A stretch of 64,000 nt of DNA, from positions 332,334-396,333 of the forward strand of contig NZ_QRBF01000004.1 in NCBI RefSeq assembly GCF_003363265.1, in the 5' to 3' direction. The stretch is from Dyella psychrodurans (GTDB taxonomy: Bacteria; Pseudomonadota; Gammaproteobacteria; Xanthomonadales; Rhodanobacteraceae). Under the pieces are notes generated by a model, which was not told the DNA's origin, searched no databases, and was given only the letters and a program-made list of their open reading frames with translations. The translations under genes and the position numbers were made by a program. This document shows, piece by piece, positions 1 to 9,341 of this stretch; position 1 is the first letter of the stretch; each line of letters begins with the position of its first letter.

Positions 1-33
1 TTAGTAGCAAGATTATTGCCGACGCGAAAGCCT

Positions 34-1569
34 CTATTTGTACGTCACACACGAGCCGACCACTTCGGATGTCCTGCCGCGTGTAAGCCTGTCCAAAAGC
101 GTGTTGTATGCAGTTTTGGTGCCAGCCGCTTCAGAAAAGCTATTGGGACATACGATGACAAGGCCAATGTGCTTTCCGTCAGCAAACTTTCCCGGATCAG
201 CCGCGATCTTGAGTAGAACAGCGTCAGATGTCCCGTTACTGATGAGTAATGCACGTCGCTCTGCGTAATAAGGTACTTCGGAAGACCAGTCCAATCCAAA
301 TCCTGCTACAACGTCATCAGGATTCACGTTACGGCGCGCGTATGAAGCAAGTAAAACTTGCAGTTCGCGATTTTGCGGCTTGATGCTCTGGTAAAAAAAT
401 TTAACGTAACCGTATGCGTCGAAGGAAATCGCGCACAGAAGTAAGGCAGTGAGAAGTTTGGGCCGTTTGTGAGCGATACAGAAAATCAAATAAGCGGCGG
501 CCAGGACCAAGAAAATCGAATTGGCGTATTGATAGTAATGATGTATCACATGGAGGTTTGGAAAAACAAAAAATGGCGCGGCGAACAAAAATAGCAGCAG
601 TCCATAGGCCAGGAGTTGCGGGCGCGATAGCTTCCTTAGCGCTAAAACCGTTAGGGCCAAGACGAATAGCCACGTACCTAGCGCCTCATTCGGGGCGCGT
701 CGAAAAATGGTCATGCGAAGATCCGGCGACTTCCTCTGCGCCAGGGTGCCGAAGTTCCAAGTCTTTAGTGCTTCACTCGTATAGCCCGTGGCCAAAATAT
801 TTTTCATTTTTAAGCCGTCGCTAAAGTGGGTCCAGGCATAGAGGGACGCTATAGCGATGACAATGGTCAGGGCCATTGCCGCGATTATAAAGAGCTGTCT
901 TTTGAGGGAGTTGTTGTTGCGGTTTGCATATAGGATGTATAGAACAACCAGTGCCCCGGCAAATGAGAAGCCGACAAACGTAGTTATTTTTATGCAGGCT
1001 GCCAACGCACCGGTGATGGTGGTTTCAGCGAAGCCGTAAGCGCTTGGGGCGTTGACGTAATCCGTTATAGAGGCAACGAACCATAGTGAAAAAAACAGTG
1101 CTGTTGACTCGATCATGAAAGAGCGAGACCAAAACACGTAGATCGGTGAACACAGAAGAAGTCCTGCACAAATGCGAAAGAGGGATCTTCCGCTTTTGCA
1201 ATGCGTCGAAATGCGCCATAGCGGCCATAGACAAGCGAAAAAGAAGAATTCACTAACGAGGCGGCCGGCTTCATCCAGCGAAAGGAAGGGGCAGCATTCC
1301 GCTAACAGGGCAACGATCCACTGGTATAGCGGAAACTCGAATGGAAGTGCCCAAGGGGCGCCCAGGACTGGTGTGGCGTAAGCAAGCCAAGAGTCGCCTT
1401 TTAACATCCAGTAGACGCTGATGGCCGTCTGAGTCTGGCGAAAAGCGTATTGGTCAAGTATTGATTGACTAAAGCCAAGGATCAGCTGAGATAAGCTGAA
1501 CAAAACACCTAGCCCTAGTAACGTCCATTCAATCCGTGCAGCTACTTTTGATCCTGAGTCGGTGTTCAT
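34..1569 (-). CDS. GT-C type integral membrane glycosyltransferase
   Basis: About 511 residues, dominated by hydrophobic segments (roughly ten or more membrane spans), with an early lumenal loop carrying YAFRQTQTA and PFEFPLYQW, typical of ArnT/PMT-like (GT39/GT83-related) enzymes that use polyprenyl-phosphate sugars. I chose the ATG at 1567-1569 (MNTDSGSK): the frame stays open upstream, but those residues match the end of a GtrA protein and belong to the neighbouring pseudogene. An AGGGGA lies about 12 bases before this ATG. It is the last gene of the minus-strand arabinose-type operon, so it is the likely transferase that uses the lipid-linked sugar. Base composition looks more AT-rich than the neighbours, which fits a variable glycan locus. 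Family assignment is good; donor and acceptor are inferred. Confidence 0.75.
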   Translation of the reverse strand: MNTDSGSKVAARIEWTLLGLGVLFSLSQLILGFSQSILDQYAFRQTQTAISVYWMLKGDSWLAYATPVLGAPWALPFEFPLYQWIVALLAECCPFLSLDEAGRLVSEFFFFACLWPLWRISTHCKSGRSLFRICAGLLLCSPIYVFWSRSFMIESTALFFSLWFVASITDYVNAPSAYGFAETTITGALAACIKITTFVGFSFAGALVVLYILYANRNNNSLKRQLFIIAAMALTIVIAIASLYAWTHFSDGLKMKNILATGYTSEALKTWNFGTLAQRKSPDLRMTIFRRAPNEALGTWLFVLALTVLALRKLSRPQLLAYGLLLFLFAAPFFVFPNLHVIHHYYQYANSIFLVLAAAYLIFCIAHKRPKLLTALLLCAISFDAYGYVKFFYQSIKPQNRELQVLLASYARRNVNPDDVVAGFGLDWSSEVPYYAERRALLISNGTSDAVLLKIAADPGKFADGKHIGLVIVCPNSFSEAAGTKTAYNTLLDRLTRGRTSEVVGSCVTYK

Positions 1570-2020
1570 AAGCTTGACTTGTCCCCTGTTTTTAACTCGT
1601 CCAGCAGTCTTTCGCTTAACCTTGCTTACAGAGTGGAGCGAAAGGTACTCATGTCTCCCGTGGTTCATTACTGTTGTGGCGATCGCCCCAATGCCACGAA
1701 CGACGGTCTCTCTGACATCGGTCCCCCCGGGGGCCGATAACAGATGATCAGCCAATACCAATCAGATAATGACGATCTGCAAGGCCGCAGCCAGGTTTGC
1801 CAGTGCGAATCACCACACGTCGCCGTGAAATGCGTTGACGGCGGATTGAAAGACGAAAAGTCGGTTCAGCGCGAACGCATGTGATCATGCCCGTGACATG
1901 GAAGGTAACGATAGCGGGCACATACGACATCCACTTGCCGAGAAGGATGCGTGAGCCGAAGTTGGCTATCGTGGCCACGCCGCCGGTAAATGGAAATCCG
2001 AAGATTTGGCGCGACTTCAT
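1570..2020 (-). pseudogene. gtrA-like flippase gene, frameshifted and with two nonsense codons
   Basis: The ATG (2018-2020) overlaps the TGA of the preceding gene. The first 46 codons read as a GtrA N terminus (GGVATIANFGSRILLGKW). An extra T (position 1879 on the plus strand) then breaks the frame. Dropping it restores ITAFALNRLFVFQSAVNAF, but the restored frame meets TGA at 1810-1812 and 1762-1764. The first falls where a tryptophan would fit (DVW-stop-FALANLAAAL); the second probably does too. The tail (LVLADHLLSAPG onward) then reads without a stop into the next gene. Added together, the pieces give about 138 residues, the normal GtrA size. GtrA proteins are small four-helix membrane proteins thought to flip polyprenyl-linked sugars; Rv3789 of the mycobacterial arabinan locus is one. 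As written, the gene is inactivated. Confidence 0.8.
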
Positions 2021-3306
2021 CCCACGTGCCCTGTGGCCTCATCTATCAGTTTCGATGCTACCGCTATGCTCTCGTTGATCGAGCGGTCCTCGGGGTAATA
2101 GTACGCAGTATCCGCCATATACAGCCCGCTTACGGGCGTTTTCATGGGCGGGAGCATGTCGTAGAACCCGGGAGGGCAGATGGTTTGTGCAAAGTCGTAG
2201 CGATGGCAGTGTCGTGCTAGCACCCAGTCGCGTGAAAACGCCGGGTTGATCTTGGGCAGATAACGGATCACCTCGTCGATCAGATCCTCGTTGCTATGGG
2301 CCCACTTGGGATGCGTTTTGGGCATGTAGAAGGGGGCGTACAGCACGGACGGCGACATTCGGTTGAGGTTGGAATATTCGATGACGCCGGGAATTTCGAT
2401 GGATGAGTCGTTGATGTTCATCCAGAAATTTTCGCTGAGCGGCTGTTTTAACTTCAGGATGACGCACGCGACCGGAATATTTTTGATGCGATTGATGCGG
2501 GCGGCAAAGTCGGCGGGAAGGTCCGGAACCAGTCGTGGCACATATTGGATCGGTGCAGTTGAAATGAGCGCATCGCACGAGCGTTGTTCCCCGCCGACCA
2601 CGATGCCGCTGACGCGACCATCCGTGAGGACGACCTTGTCGATGCCGGATTTGAGATGAATGCGTCCACCCCGATCGACAATAAAGCGCTCCATTTTGGC
2701 GAGCAGCGTTGCCGAGCCGCCTTCGAGATAGCCCATGCTTTCTTGCATGAGATTGCGGCGGGACAGGGCTACTCGCTTGATGCGGGTGCCGATCCACGCG
2801 GCCGAGATGTCGTCGCTGTATTCGAACAGCTTCAGATCGAACAGGCTTTTCCAGAGCACGTTGTAGGCGCGCTCGCCGATCCATTTGCGCAGCCATGCGG
2901 TGGCGCGGAGTTTGTCGAACGGGCGCCAGTCCTTGATGCCTTTGGCGTACATGGCGTGCACGCCGTAGCGAATCTTGCTGATGAAGTCGAGACCGTCGAA
3001 AGCCAGCAGAGCGAACGGCGTTCCCCACTTGTACAACTTGCCGTTATAGAAGAATCCCATCTTGGTATCCGTCCACCGGAGCTTGTCCGACAGCCCAAGC
3101 TCCTTCAGTAGATCGAACAGTGCAAAGTCGGTCTTGCAGATGAAGTGGTAGTAGCGCTCGATCTCCAGGCCATCGAAATCGAAGTTCGCAGACATGCCGC
3201 CGATGCGGTCGTCGCGCTCGTAGATGTCCACTTCGTAGCCGCGCTTGAGGAGCTCCATCGCCGCCATCAGACCCATCGGGCCGGCACCGAGTACGACGTA
3301 TTTCAT
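2017..3306 (-). CDS. FAD/NAD(P)-dependent oxidoreductase, amine-oxidase/UGM-like
   Basis: 429 residues. The N terminus MKYVVLGAGPMGLMAAMEL is a Rossmann FAD-binding site (GxGxxG), followed by an acidic strand end (YERDDRIGG). The C-terminal segment GLYMADTAYYYPEDRSI is the usual second FAD contact. The family covers protoporphyrinogen-oxidase, amine-oxidase and UDP-galactopyranose-mutase-like proteins, and members of this subtype are common in polysaccharide loci. I chose the ATG at 3304-3306 rather than the TTG two codons earlier. Its TGA overlaps the gtrA start (ATGA), which implies translational coupling. It is probably a sugar- or lipid-modifying flavoenzyme of the same pathway; the substrate cannot be told from sequence. 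Confidence 0.7.
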   Translation of the reverse strand: MKYVVLGAGPMGLMAAMELLKRGYEVDIYERDDRIGGMSANFDFDGLEIERYYHFICKTDFALFDLLKELGLSDKLRWTDTKMGFFYNGKLYKWGTPFALLAFDGLDFISKIRYGVHAMYAKGIKDWRPFDKLRATAWLRKWIGERAYNVLWKSLFDLKLFEYSDDISAAWIGTRIKRVALSRRNLMQESMGYLEGGSATLLAKMERFIVDRGGRIHLKSGIDKVVLTDGRVSGIVVGGEQRSCDALISTAPIQYVPRLVPDLPADFAARINRIKNIPVACVILKLKQPLSENFWMNINDSSIEIPGVIEYSNLNRMSPSVLYAPFYMPKTHPKWAHSNEDLIDEVIRYLPKINPAFSRDWVLARHCHRYDFAQTICPPGFYDMLPPMKTPVSGLYMADTAYYYPEDRSINESIAVASKLIDEATGHVG

Positions 3307-3360
3307 TGGCAATGTCCGCTGGAATAAGTGATGAGCATGATAGGTCCTTTGGCTCGAGGG

Positions 3361-4311
3361 CTATCGTTTGAGCACGATGCCGCTGTAAGTCGGGTCGCAA
3401 TAGCTTTCTCGTACTGCATCTACGAATGGTGTCTGTCGCACGCCGAAGACGCGCTCGGTATCCACCCCGTGGAACTCATCGCCTGCCGTCAGGGCCTTCA
3501 GTTGATCGGCGGTGAAGGGCGGTTTGCCGCTGAACAGCGCGTAGACGCGCAACAGGAAGTGGAAAAGGCCGTAGGGAATATGCATGATCGGAGTTCGCAG
3601 CTTTTTCACCTGTTTGATCGTGCGTATGATGTCCACATAGTCGATTCGCGTGTCGCCCACGATGTTGTACGCGTCGCCAGCGGGCTGGTTTTCGATGCAG
3701 CGGACGATGCACCGGCAGAAATCGCGTTCGTAAAGAGGCTGGCGCATGTAGCGGCCGTCGCCGGGGATGGGAAAGACCGGCGTTTTGGCCATGAATCGCG
3801 ACAGCCACCCCAGGTGCTTGGGGTCGAACCATCCAAACATCAGTGTGGGGCGCAGCACGCAGTGCTGGACTCCACTTTCGGAAACCAGCTTTTCCTGCGC
3901 TTTTTTTGTGTTGGTGTAGTCGTCGTTCGCGACTGAATTGACCACGGACGAACTGATGTGCACCAGATAGGGTACGCCATGCTTTCGCGTCGCATCGAGT
4001 ACGCGTTGCGTTGCATCGATGTTGTTGCGCACGAACAGGTCGGGGAACTTTCCAGTGATCTGCGCGTGCAACTGGACGATGCAGGCCGCACCGGAAAAGG
4101 CATCAGTCCAGGAGCCGTCTTCGGCAAGATCCTGTTCGATGACGGTGATGTCCGGATGCAAGTCATGCAGGATCTTGAGGTTGTAGGCGTGCTTGTCTAT
4201 GGCCACGATGTTGTCGTAACCCTGTGCCTTCAATTCCACGACCAGGTTCTGCCCTACCAGTCCGGCCGCACCGGTCAACACCAGCTTGACGTGCTTATCG
4301 ATCTTGCTCAT
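3361..4311 (-). CDS. NAD-dependent epimerase/dehydratase (extended SDR)
   Basis: 316 residues. LVLTGAAGLVGQNLVVEL is the GxxGxxG nucleotide site of an extended short-chain dehydrogenase. Catalytic-type residues appear in VHISSSVV and YTNTK (YxxxK), about 25 residues apart. The protein resembles nucleotide-sugar or sugar-lipid epimerases of surface-glycan operons. The start is seven bases after the stop of the DprE2-like gene, and the next gene begins 54 bases downstream. Within the arabinose-type operon it may act on a further sugar substrate, as the DprE1/DprE2 pair already supplies the 2-epimerisation. Substrate unknown. Confidence 0.75.
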   Translation of the reverse strand: MSKIDKHVKLVLTGAAGLVGQNLVVELKAQGYDNIVAIDKHAYNLKILHDLHPDITVIEQDLAEDGSWTDAFSGAACIVQLHAQITGKFPDLFVRNNIDATQRVLDATRKHGVPYLVHISSSVVNSVANDDYTNTKKAQEKLVSESGVQHCVLRPTLMFGWFDPKHLGWLSRFMAKTPVFPIPGDGRYMRQPLYERDFCRCIVRCIENQPAGDAYNIVGDTRIDYVDIIRTIKQVKKLRTPIMHIPYGLFHFLLRVYALFSGKPPFTADQLKALTAGDEFHGVDTERVFGVRQTPFVDAVRESYCDPTYSGIVLKR

Positions 4312-4318
4312 ATGGGTT

Positions 4319-5056
4319 CTACAATTTGATGCGCTTGAAAATGGGTTCGGGGATGTGCCGGATGATCAGCATGATGATCGACCAGAACCACGGGAGATAA
4401 ATCACGCTGCGACGGCGGTCGACGGCACGCACGATGCCACGCGCTATCGCATCGGGCTTGGCCCAAAGCGCACCTTTTTGAAAGTGCTGCGTCATGGGTG
4501 TATCGACGAAACCGGGTTTGATGGTGATCACGGTCACGCCTACCTTGGCCAGTCGCTGCCGCATGCCGCTCGCGAATGTGCTCACCGCCGCCTTGGCCGC
4601 CCCATAGAGATAGTTGCTCTGCCTTCCGCGGTCCCCCGCAACAGAGGATATGACTGCCAGTACCCCGTGCCGTTGCGCTTCCAGTTCCGTTGCGGCAATC
4701 GTCATGAGGGAGATGGTGGCGGTGCCATTGGTATTGAATTCGGAAACGGCGTGATCGGCGGAACGCTCGCACTCGCTTTGGTCGGGCAAGGTTCCATGCG
4801 CGATCAGTACGACATCAACTTTTTCCAGCCACGACCAGGCCTTTGCGAACGCATCGACGTGCGCGGCGTGATGGTTGACGTCCAGCGTGCCGAAAGCGAC
4901 ATCTGCGGCTCCGCGTATCTTGAGATCCTGCGCCAGGTCCTCCAGGCGCTGTGCTCGACGGGCGATGAGGTACAGCCGAGCTCCGCGGGCTGCGTAGCGT
5001 CGGGCTGTGGCTTCGGCGATGGCGGACGTCGCGCCGATGATGATGACCCTGTGCAT
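4319..5056 (-). CDS. DprE2-like short-chain dehydrogenase
   Basis: 245 residues from the ATG at 5054-5056 (MHRVIIIGATSAIAEA), two bases after the stop of the DprE1-like gene; the open frame further upstream overlaps that gene. The nucleotide site is the GATSAIA variant found in DprE2 (Rv3791). The active site has ISSVAGDRGR followed by YGAAK (YxxxK). In mycobacteria DprE2 reduces the 2-keto intermediate made by DprE1 and so completes epimerisation of polyprenylphosphoryl ribose to arabinose. The partner gene directly upstream supports the same role here. A hydrophobic C terminus (SIIMLIIRHIPEP) may anchor it to the membrane. Confidence 0.8.
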   Translation of the reverse strand: MHRVIIIGATSAIAEATARRYAARGARLYLIARRAQRLEDLAQDLKIRGAADVAFGTLDVNHHAAHVDAFAKAWSWLEKVDVVLIAHGTLPDQSECERSADHAVSEFNTNGTATISLMTIAATELEAQRHGVLAVISSVAGDRGRQSNYLYGAAKAAVSTFASGMRQRLAKVGVTVITIKPGFVDTPMTQHFQKGALWAKPDAIARGIVRAVDRRRSVIYLPWFWSIIMLIIRHIPEPIFKRIKL

Positions 5057-5058
5057 GC

Positions 5059-6366
5059 CTACTCCGTGACCCGTCGCCAGAAGCTGGACGAAAACCGGGG
5101 ATCGATGAAATGACTGAAATCTTCCCAAGTTGGGAAATATTGACGAAACCGCCGCCCTGCCATGCGGGCGTCCTTGGCCGGATAGACGGCGCCGCCAGCC
5201 TCGGCAACGATGTCGTCGAGCGTTTCCAGCAAGCGTAGTGTCTGATCGCCGCGATTGGGAAAGTCGAGGGCGAGCGTGGTGCCGGGGCGCGGAAAGGACA
5301 GCATGCCCGGCGATACCCGGTCGCCGAATTGCTTGAGCACCGCGAGGAAGGAGCCTTCGCCGGCGGAAGCAATGGTTTTAAGCAAGTGTTCTATGCATGC
5401 CTTGGCATCGGAAGGGGGGACGACGCATTGGTATTGCATAAAGCCGTGCGGACCGTAGATGCGGTTCCAGTCAGCAATACTGTCCAGCGGGTAGAAATAG
5501 GGTTCGTAGTGCGTGGTCGCTTGTACGACCGATGCCCGCTGTCGATGAAAGTACAGGCTGTTGAACGCCTTCAGGCTCAGGGGATTGATGAGCGAAAAGG
5601 GCGGCGAAAAAGGCACGCCCAGTCGTCGCCCGGGGGCGGATGGGCGGGCATCCGGGCAGGCCGGGGCGTGGTTGGCGCAGGTAAAGATGCCGCGGCCCAA
5701 CGATCGGTCCTTGCCGGCGCAGTCGATCCACGCGACAGTGTATTCGTGATCGCTGGCGGAGCGTTCCGACAAACGGAAGAAGCCGTCGAGATCCTCGAAC
5801 CGATGAGATTCCGTGCTCATCCAGGCCCCTGCTATGCGGCGCAGCTGGAGGGTCGCCTGAGTAATCAGGCCGGTCAGGCCAAGGCCGCCGACGGTGGCTG
5901 CAAACCATTCCGTTTGACGCTGCGGTCCGCAGACTATTCGGCTGCCATCGGACCGAAGGAGTTCCAGGCTCAGTACGTGCTGCCCGAAGGTGCCGGTGAC
6001 GTGGTGATTCTTGCCGTGCACATCATTGGCGATGGCCCCGCCCACGGTAACGAACTTGGTGCCGGGGGTTACGGGGAGAAACCAGCCTTGCGGGACGACA
6101 AGGTCCAGGATATCCGACAGCAGCAGACCGGCTTCGCATTCAAGTTGTCCTGATGCGGCATCGAAACGGATGTAGCGATCCATATTTCGCGTGCGCAGCA
6201 GGACACCGCCTTCATTGAGGCAGCTGTCTCCGTAGCTGCGACCATTACCGTGCGGAAGCATCAGTCCTGCGATATCGGGTAGCGCCTGGCGCCGATCCGA
6301 GACATCGACAACAGTCTGCTGTGAGATCGCGGGGTAGCGTCCCCAGGATTGGACGACTCTGCTCAT
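5059..6366 (-). CDS. DprE1-like FAD-dependent polyprenylphosphoryl-ribose oxidase
   Basis: 435 residues. The N-terminal half is a PCMH-type FAD-binding domain (LPHGNGRSYGDSCLNEGG; TKFVTVGGAIANDVHGKN). The C-terminal part is of aldonolactone-oxidase type and contains VLKQFG, LSFPRPG and YPAKDARM. The AKD lysine corresponds to the essential lysine of mycobacterial DprE1 (Rv3790), as far as I can align by eye. DprE1 oxidises the 2-hydroxyl of polyprenylphosphoryl ribose. The start overlaps the UbiA stop by one base (TGATG) and the DprE2-like gene follows after two bases, so all three are co-translated. The match to the family is strong; the natural polyprenyl substrate is inferred. Confidence 0.8.
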   Translation of the reverse strand: MSRVVQSWGRYPAISQQTVVDVSDRRQALPDIAGLMLPHGNGRSYGDSCLNEGGVLLRTRNMDRYIRFDAASGQLECEAGLLLSDILDLVVPQGWFLPVTPGTKFVTVGGAIANDVHGKNHHVTGTFGQHVLSLELLRSDGSRIVCGPQRQTEWFAATVGGLGLTGLITQATLQLRRIAGAWMSTESHRFEDLDGFFRLSERSASDHEYTVAWIDCAGKDRSLGRGIFTCANHAPACPDARPSAPGRRLGVPFSPPFSLINPLSLKAFNSLYFHRQRASVVQATTHYEPYFYPLDSIADWNRIYGPHGFMQYQCVVPPSDAKACIEHLLKTIASAGEGSFLAVLKQFGDRVSPGMLSFPRPGTTLALDFPNRGDQTLRLLETLDDIVAEAGGAVYPAKDARMAGRRFRQYFPTWEDFSHFIDPRFSSSFWRRVTE

Positions 6367-7826
6367 CAGATCGAAAGGACTACGATGATGCCGGCGATCA
6401 ACAGCAAAACGCGACTCACCTTGTCCGTGATCGCAAAGACAACAGGATCATCGTGCATGATGCCGCGATGGGCGATCGCCCACGTCCGACTGATCCAGTA
6501 CAGCAACAAAGGACAAAGCAGCCACAGATAATCAGGGTGGCGGTACAAAGACTGACTGGCGGTGCTATCGATATACAGCGCAAGTACCAGCACAGAAAGA
6601 TATCCGCTGGATGCGCCGAGAGATTGGATCAGGGGGATGTCTTCTACATCATAACCGCGGCCGGCCGCCTTGATTTCCGCCGCTCGCTGCGCAGCAAGCA
6701 GTTCGGTGTAGCGCTTGACCATGGCGAGGCTGAGAAAGATGAACATCGAAAATGCCAGCAACCAAAACGACAGCTTTGCCTGGATTGCCGCAGTGCCCGC
6801 TACGATGCGCGTGGTGTAAAGCAAGGCGAGAACCACCACATCGAGCATGACGATTCGTTTGAACTTAAATGAATAGCCGGTAGTGAGCAGGTAGTAACCC
6901 AGCAAAACAAGCGCAAAAGTGGGCGTTAACCTCCAGGCTAGCGAGAAAGACGCTATCAGCAAGGCGAATGCGGCAATGGGACCCTGGTAGAGCGGGATGG
7001 TGCCGGCGGCGAAGGGGCGATGCTTTTTGCGGCGATGTTGACGGTCGGCGGACAAATCGAGGAGATCGTTCGTCACGTAAACGCTGGACGCGCAAAGGCC
7101 AAAACAAAGAAAGGCCAACGCCGTCGATAGAAAAGCCTTGGGCTCAAAAACGCGATGCGAGGCAAGCAGAGGCAAGAACAGGAGGATGTTTTTCACCCAC
7201 TGGTGCACGCGAAGCGCTTTGAGCCATTGCCGACCGGTTGCTTCGGTGCGGCTGAAGGTTCGCTCCACGCGTGTCACACGGGCCGCGGCCACCGAGAGAT
7301 TTGATCCGGATTCGACCACAATGGCGGCATTCGCGTACTTCCATACGTGCAGATCGACGGCGGCGTTCCCGACGTAGTCGAATCCACGTTCGCCATAAAG
7401 CTCCACCAGGGATGCGGCCTTGTTTGCTCCAGACAAATTGTGCTGCCCATCGCTGGCGATGACGTCGTCGAATCCGCCAACATGGTCCGCCACGCGGGTC
7501 GCAAGTGCGGTATCAGCCGCGCTGCACAGGATGGTAGTGCGCAGGGATTGTTGTTCCCGTACCCAGGCCACCACCTCGTCATTGTAGGGGAGCGTGGACA
7601 CACTCAACTCCACGCGTTGCGCAATCTCCCGTTTGAGCCTGGCTTTTCCACGCAATAGCCAGACAAGCATCGGGAACAGCATGAACGGACGATGCGACAG
7701 TAGCGCGAAAGCCGACTCCACAAGCAGGTCCGTGCGAATCAACGTGCCATCGAGGTCGACGCACAAGGGCGGGCGCGCGCCTTTAGTGTCACGCGCGCTA
7801 TCGGTCATCGTAATTGCGGATGTCAT
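6366..7826 (-). CDS. HAD phosphatase-UbiA prenyltransferase fusion (DPPR-synthase-like)
   Basis: About 486 residues. The N-terminal ~190 residues form a HAD domain (LCVDLDGTLIRTD, the DxDGT nucleophile loop, then CSAADTALA). The rest is an eight- to nine-helix UbiA prenyltransferase with the metal-binding YVTNDLLDLSADR motif. In mycobacteria a UbiA protein (Rv3806c) transfers phosphoribose from PRPP to decaprenyl phosphate and a separate phosphatase removes the 5-phosphate; this fusion could do both. I prefer the ATG at 7824-7826, which has GGGGAAAGG directly before it; an upstream ATG at 7872-7874 and another at 7806-7808 are possible. It is the first gene of the operon, divergent from cysD. 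Confidence 0.78.
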   Translation of the reverse strand: MTSAITMTDSARDTKGARPPLCVDLDGTLIRTDLLVESAFALLSHRPFMLFPMLVWLLRGKARLKREIAQRVELSVSTLPYNDEVVAWVREQQSLRTTILCSAADTALATRVADHVGGFDDVIASDGQHNLSGANKAASLVELYGERGFDYVGNAAVDLHVWKYANAAIVVESGSNLSVAAARVTRVERTFSRTEATGRQWLKALRVHQWVKNILLFLPLLASHRVFEPKAFLSTALAFLCFGLCASSVYVTNDLLDLSADRQHRRKKHRPFAAGTIPLYQGPIAAFALLIASFSLAWRLTPTFALVLLGYYLLTTGYSFKFKRIVMLDVVVLALLYTTRIVAGTAAIQAKLSFWLLAFSMFIFLSLAMVKRYTELLAAQRAAEIKAAGRGYDVEDIPLIQSLGASSGYLSVLVLALYIDSTASQSLYRHPDYLWLLCPLLLYWISRTWAIAHRGIMHDDPVVFAITDKVSRVLLLIAGIIVVLSI

Positions 7827-7874
7827 CCTTTCCCCATCATTGCAAGCGCCGGCCGCCACGAGATGTAAAGGCAT

Positions 7875-8435
7875 CCGTGGCTAGACCTGCAAAACCCCTC
7901 ACAAGATTATCATATTGCGCTTAGGGCAAGTGATCGTCGCAAGCAGCTTGGGGATGAAGGGGTAGCGCTCGAAGGGAAATGTCGCCAGCGTATGAATGGC
8001 TATTCGCGGATAACCCGATTGACCTTCAGAAGGTTCCCGGCGCTGCTTTGACAGATTTTTGACCGTCAGGTGGGCCGATCGCCGGCATCGTGGGCGGCAA
8101 GGGCGTCCGTCTTGATAGGCCAAAAAATAATCAGAAACAAAATGATGTTTCAGTGCTTGTTCGGGTTAATAAGATTCACCCGGCATGCTGTATTGAATAA
8201 TGCAATAAATCGACTCCCGGCTCGGGTGGTCACTTTTTACCCGCATGCGGTGGCTCGATATCCAGAGCTGATCTGCCAACGGCTTTTTTTGAAGTTTTCC
8301 ATGGGAGGAAAGAGTACGCAAAAACGTACGGGGTTGCCTGGGTCTTTTACCCGCGGGACTTTATTTGCCTTCACATATACTGTGCATTAGGGGTAATCGT
8401 GGCAGAATTCAACGACTTTTTATGCTGCGACTGAG
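7875..8435. promoter_or_regulatory. 560-base divergent intergenic region between the arabinose-type operon and cysD
   Basis: No credible gene is seen, and the region is clearly more AT-rich than the coding DNA. For the minus-strand operon a GATAAT lies at 7906-7911 with no convincing -35. For cysD a TATACT sits at 8376-8381, again with a poor -35, as is usual for CysB-activated promoters. A small inverted repeat GTACG-CAAAAA-CGTAC spans 8314-8329. An unusually long leader for one or both operons is possible. Promoter calls here are tentative. Confidence 0.35.
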
Positions 8436-9341
8436 ATGAATCAATTCTCCGGGAATTTGGACCAATTGGAAGCAGAAAGCATCCACATCTTTCGAGAGGT
8501 GGCAGCTAGCTTCCAGCGTCCGGTCATGCTGTATTCCATAGGCAAGGACTCCTCGGTGCTCTTGCACTTGCTGCGCAAGGCGTTTTATCCAGCGCGGCCG
8601 CCGATGCCGCTGTTGCATGTGGATACGACATGGAAATTTCGGGAGATGATCGCCTTTCGCGACCAAGTCGCCGCCGAGGGTGATGTGCAGGTCATCGTGC
8701 ATATCAACGAAGACGGAGTGCGAAAGGGAATCTCCCCGCTTGTCCACGGAGCCACCGTGCATACGGATGTGATGAAGACGGTTGCGCTCAAGCAGGCGCT
8801 TGACAAATATGGCTTCGATGCTGCCATCGGCGGCGCGCGTCGCGATGAGGAAAAATCGCGAGCCAAGGAACGTGTCTTCTCCTTCCGTAACGCGCAGCAT
8901 CGCTGGGACCCCAAGCGTCAACGCCCGGAGCTGTGGAATCTCTACAACACGCATATCCACAAGGGAGAAAGCGTGCGCGCTTTTCCGTTGTCCAATTGGA
9001 CGGAAATGGATGTATGGCACTATATCCGGAGAGAGCAAATCCCGGTCGTTCCGCTTTATTTCGCCAAGACGCGCCCGATTGTGCTGCGCGACGGCGCGCT
9101 GATCATGGTGGACGATGATCGTTTTGTGCTGCGGGAGGATGAGAAGATCGAGCAGCGCACGGTGCGCTTCCGCACCCTGGGTTGCTACCCGTTGACGGGC
9201 GCGGTCGAATCCACGGCAAGCACGATCGATGAAATCATTGCTGAAATGGCCGCTTCGCGGACGTCCGAGCGTCAGGGAAGGGTTATCGATCATGATCCAT
9301 CGGCCTCTATGGAGCGCAAGAAACAAGAGGGCTATTTCTGA
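8436..9341 (+). CDS. cysD: sulfate adenylyltransferase subunit 2
   Basis: 301 residues, the normal CysD length. The PP-loop [12 protein letters not shown] lies at residues 34-45, and [25 protein letters not shown] and the C-terminal RKKQEGYF are diagnostic. With CysN it makes adenosine 5-phosphosulfate from ATP and sulfate, the entry step of assimilatory sulfate reduction and of PAPS formation. The stop overlaps the cysNC start by one base (TGATG). Confidence 0.96.
   Translation: MNQFSGNLDQLEAESIHIFREVAASFQRPVMLYSIGKDSSVLLHLLRKAFYPARPPMPLLHVDTTWKFREMIAFRDQVAAEGDVQVIVHINEDGVRKGISPLVHGATVHTDVMKTVALKQALDKYGFDAAIGGARRDEEKSRAKERVFSFRNAQHRWDPKRQRPELWNLYNTHIHKGESVRAFPLSNWTEMDVWHYIRREQIPVVPLYFAKTRPIVLRDGALIMVDDDRFVLREDEKIEQRTVRFRTLGCYPLTGAVESTASTIDEIIAEMAASRTSERQGRVIDHDPSASMERKKQEGYF

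Noticed and set aside
7899..8123. A 74-codon minus-strand open frame in the divergent gap
   Set aside because: No ribosome site, no family and composition unlike the coding genes.
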